64,000 nucleotides of DNA from Oreohelix idahoensis (Eukaryota > Mollusca > Gastropoda > Stylommatophora > Oreohelicidae): assembly GCA_024509875.1 (NCBI GenBank), contig JAMPIV010016238.1:62001-126000 (forward strand). Direction: 5' to 3'. The translations under genes and the position numbers were made by a program. This document shows positions 61,228 to 64,000 of the stretch, piece by piece (the stretch's first letter is position 1; each line of letters opens with the position of its first letter). The notes under the pieces were generated by a model. That model did not search any database. It saw only the letters and a list, made by a program, of their open reading frames with translations, and was not told the DNA's origin.

Positions 61228-63625
61228 TGTCGTGAGAAATTCTAATCCACATATATAAATTAAAACGTAAATGTAAAGCCTAACAAATAAATTTAATAAA
61301 AGGAAAGAAGAATGGTAAAGAACAGTGCTGTCACAATGACTGTACTCGAAATCCCCCTTGTTTTCTCCTTCGTCTGCAAATTGCAACGTTTCACGTTGAT
61401 AGTAAAAGCCTACTGCTTCAATACCCGCTTTCTACGATAAAACGTGTACTGCCTTTCTAAGAAAAACCTTGAGATACGCAGCTGACCTAGATTTAAAATT
61501 CCATTCATGTCATTTTATACACTACGTTACCAAAAACGAACAGACAGATGGACTAAGGATAGAAAGAAAGGGAGTGGTTGAAAGCAGGAACGCAGGCAAT
61601 ACTACCACAGTCTCGCGATACACAATTACTACCATCACGCGTGTATGGCCACAAGCACTAGCTTTTTTTCAAATCGACAGTGATAAAAAACACTACACAC
61701 ACGAGAGTTAGTTTTTAAAAACTCACAAAACGCTTATTAGGAAACATGACATTATACTGGTTTACGTTTGAAAACATTACAGTACCCAGACACCACATCG
61801 TATTCGAAGTAAACAGGAGGTAGAAGAAAATGCATATTTTGAACGCAGCCACTTAGCTCCTTTAAATTTGTATATTTGGGTTCCTTAGGACTTGCTGACA
61901 AAGAATATGTTAAACGTTACGCAAATAGTCTAGGAATTACCAAATTATAGCCAAAATAAAATAGTGAGGGATGTCAGACAACACCAAAATCAGAATCGCT
62001 CAGTGGCAGATTTTCACACCACCATTGTACGGGAAATGGGTCTCCATGTTAAATCCGATTTGATTGGCGGAAAGTAAATGTAAGGCTAAACACGATTAGT
62101 CGGGCTATAAATACTTTTTTTTGTTGTCAGGGGAAACGGGAGTAGGAGTACTTTTTTTCTAACGATTGGGTAAACATGGCACGATTGGTTAGACCCGCGA
62201 ATATAGTCAATCAGAGGCGTCAGGTCACCACCACATGTTCAAATAAACTTACTAAAGAACCAGTGCGTTGAGCGCCAGTGCATATTTTTCTAAATAAAAG
62301 CCTGGGACATCGGCAGATCGAAATTGTGCAATATTCATTGCCATTCAACGTAACTGTGTATTATTCCATGAATTGTGGTAAGCTTGAACTATTTGATATC
62401 TTTTAATGAAAATTGAATGTAAATTGATAATTTATGTCTGTATATATGTGAGTTCAGTAGCGAACATGAGGTAAAGCCTATATAGTGCTCCAACCTGAAC
62501 AGAAGGTGTCGGAGGAAAGTAAAACTACATGGAATTGCCAAATAGTACACTGACACCTATCTTATCGACTAGAAAGAAATAATGCTGGAATTGCAGAGGC
62601 GTAGTAACCATTAGGGAGGAATATACTGGTGTAAATTATTTCAGATGAAGCTGACAGTTGGCCTACCGCTCCGAACTCAGTGTTTGTTATGTAATGTGTT
62701 CAGTCTGTAAATAGATTATAAATTAGTTATGAAGTAGGAGGTACAACCTTCTTGTTTCAGGGACCGTGGTCCAAAAGTTATTGAGCAGCACCTGGTCGGA
62801 GCTTTGCTGAACCTAGAGGCTGACAGCATACTCCTGGGTCCAGATAGTGACCAGTGAGGTGTCTCTAGAACACAGGGAGGCTATCGAGCAGAGGAGTCCT
62901 TTCCTGCCGCCATCACGAAAGATAAGCCTATGTGGCCAGTGGAGCTCAACATTATGCCCCCCCTCAAAATCTGACTTTATAATAAACCAGAGGGAAAATA
63001 CAGTGTTTAAATTGATAGGGACTGTGAACTTTTCCCCATACTACTTACAAGATAAACAAACACTTGAAGTCATGATGACAAATAACAACATAGCTTGAAA
63101 AAACAAAACCAGTATTACCTCATATTTCTACTACACAACTGACACACATAGGATAATATTAATAAAATATGTCACTACAAGGGTCATATTGATAAATTCT
63201 GTACATATAAATTGTAATTACAATTGATTGTGATTCCTGGTTCACTTTGTATTTGAATCAGGACACATATATTAGTAAAAGTATTAATACATATTGATAT
63301 TTGAAAATTTACCAGTGACTCATTTAAGATAGTCTTATAGAATGTTACATGTGTGTGAGTGTCACAGTGTTGTCAAGTGTGGTGGAATAAATTAAATTGT
63401 TTATCTGTCTGTTGTTGTTGTGACTTACACTTCATCATATACATACCCTAGACATTTAACGTAGTCATCACAATATTCCAGAATAATTCTGACTGAGGCA
63501 TAATGTGGTAGCAAGTAAGGTTATCTGTAAAACACTACACCTATTAGATACAGATACCTTCACAGCTGATCTCAGTCAGTACACTAAGTCCCCTATAAAA
63601 ATTTATAACATCCCACTTTACCACA
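61228..63625 (+). repeat. Element C 3' LTR
   Basis: Direct repeat of 54641-57048 with scattered single-base differences and a few small indels (for example fewer T/A bases near 61780). The TATA box copy is at 62106-62113. Confidence 0.94.
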
Positions 63626-64000
63626 TCCACCTCTAGATTGTTCTCTGATAGATTCCGTTTAGTCCACCTCTAGAGTGTTCTCAGATAGATTCCGTTTAGT
63701 CCACCTCTAGATTGTGCTCTGATATATTCCGTTTAGTCCACCTCTAGATTGTTCTCTGATATATTCCGTTTAGTCCACCTCTGGATTGTTCTCTGATATA
63801 TTCCGTTTAATCCACCTCTGGATTGTGCTCTGATAGATTCCGTTTAGTCCAATACTGGATTATTCTCTGATAGATTCCGTTTAGTCCACCTCTAGATTGT
63901 TCTCTGAAATATACCGTTTAGTCGACCTATGGATTACTCTCTGGTAGATTCCGTTTAGTCCACCTCTAGATTGTTCTATGATAGATTCCGTTTAGTCCAC
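63626..64000. repeat. 37-bp minisatellite, right part, continues beyond the window
   Basis: The same unit as 54325-54640, about ten copies to the window end, starting with the TCCAC duplication at 63626-63630. Confidence 0.95.

Larger units (their letters stand above)
54641..63625 (+). mobile_element. Element C: Gmr1-like LTR element lacking protease and integrase core
   Basis: The 8985-bp element has LTRs of about 2408 and 2398 bp and a 5-bp target duplication. It has a PPT and a candidate PBS. Gag (frameshifted) runs into a CCHC knuckle and then directly into the pol linker without a protease. A degraded integrase N-terminus precedes an intact RT-RNase H. Order and protein similarity place it with element A. 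The LTRs differ by roughly 1 percent by eye, so it moved recently and probably used enzymes supplied in trans. Confidence 0.93.

Noticed and set aside
54325..64000. CRISPR-like array
   Set aside because: The 37-bp units are directly contiguous without unique spacers, in eukaryotic DNA; it is a minisatellite.

Overview
This window is eukaryotic repeat-rich DNA from an invertebrate animal. The content (secreted leucine-rich-repeat gene fragments with phase-0 introns, CR1/RTE-type LINE tails, tRNA-derived SINEs, huge ATCT and GAA microsatellites, three Ty3/gypsy-type LTR elements) suggests a lophotrochozoan, most likely a mollusc; that assignment is an inference from repeat style, not proof. Nothing prokaryotic or CRISPR-like is present, and no intact host gene was found.

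Host genes. Two minus-strand paralogues of a secreted LRR protein can be traced exon by exon. Gene 1 runs from about 21.0 kb down to 0.12 kb: signal-peptide exon 20891-21017, LRRNT exon 3941-4048, LRR/LRRCT exon 124-1393. Its first intron is swollen by ATCT arrays, tandem LINE tails and a 10-kb LTR element, and its reading frame is broken. Gene 2 runs from 49.64 to 44.84 kb: exons 49518-49637 and 48175-48282 plus an LRRCT piece at 44838-45026, with no LRR body visible between them. The 5' flanks of the two genes (to about 26.1 kb and 53.2 kb) are also homologous, so the unit arose by an old segmental duplication. A 462-bp hAT-type MITE sits in the second copy, and the first copy preserves the empty site.

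LTR elements. Element A (about 10627-20593, minus), element B (29086-39036, plus, 5-bp target duplication CCCTC) and element C (54641-63625, plus, 5-bp target duplication TCCAC) are three different Ty3/gypsy-like elements. In all three the integrase region lies upstream of reverse transcriptase-RNase H. This is the copia-like order known from the Gmr1-like group. Element A has a nearly complete coding region. Element B is very young by LTR similarity but carries several frameshifts and is nested in a LINE. Element C lacks a protease and a recognisable integrase core while keeping gag and RT-RNase H, so it looks non-autonomous.

Layout: 0-7.2 kb, LRR gene 1 exons 3 and 2, LINE/SINE fragments, an 18-bp minisatellite and ATCT arrays with a tandemly duplicated LINE 3' end; 7.2-10.6 kb, no recognised gene; 10.6-20.6 kb, element A; 20.9-29.1 kb, LRR gene 1 exon 1 and flank, LINE RNase H fragment, foldback element; 29.1-39.0 kb, element B; 39-44.7 kb, the interrupted LINE, a 0.5-kb GAA tract, a dead gypsy integrase and a (TA)n array; 44.8-49.6 kb, LRR gene 2; 49.6-54.6 kb, paralogous flank with MITE, LINE tail and minisatellites; 54.6-63.6 kb, element C inside a 37-bp minisatellite that continues to the window end.
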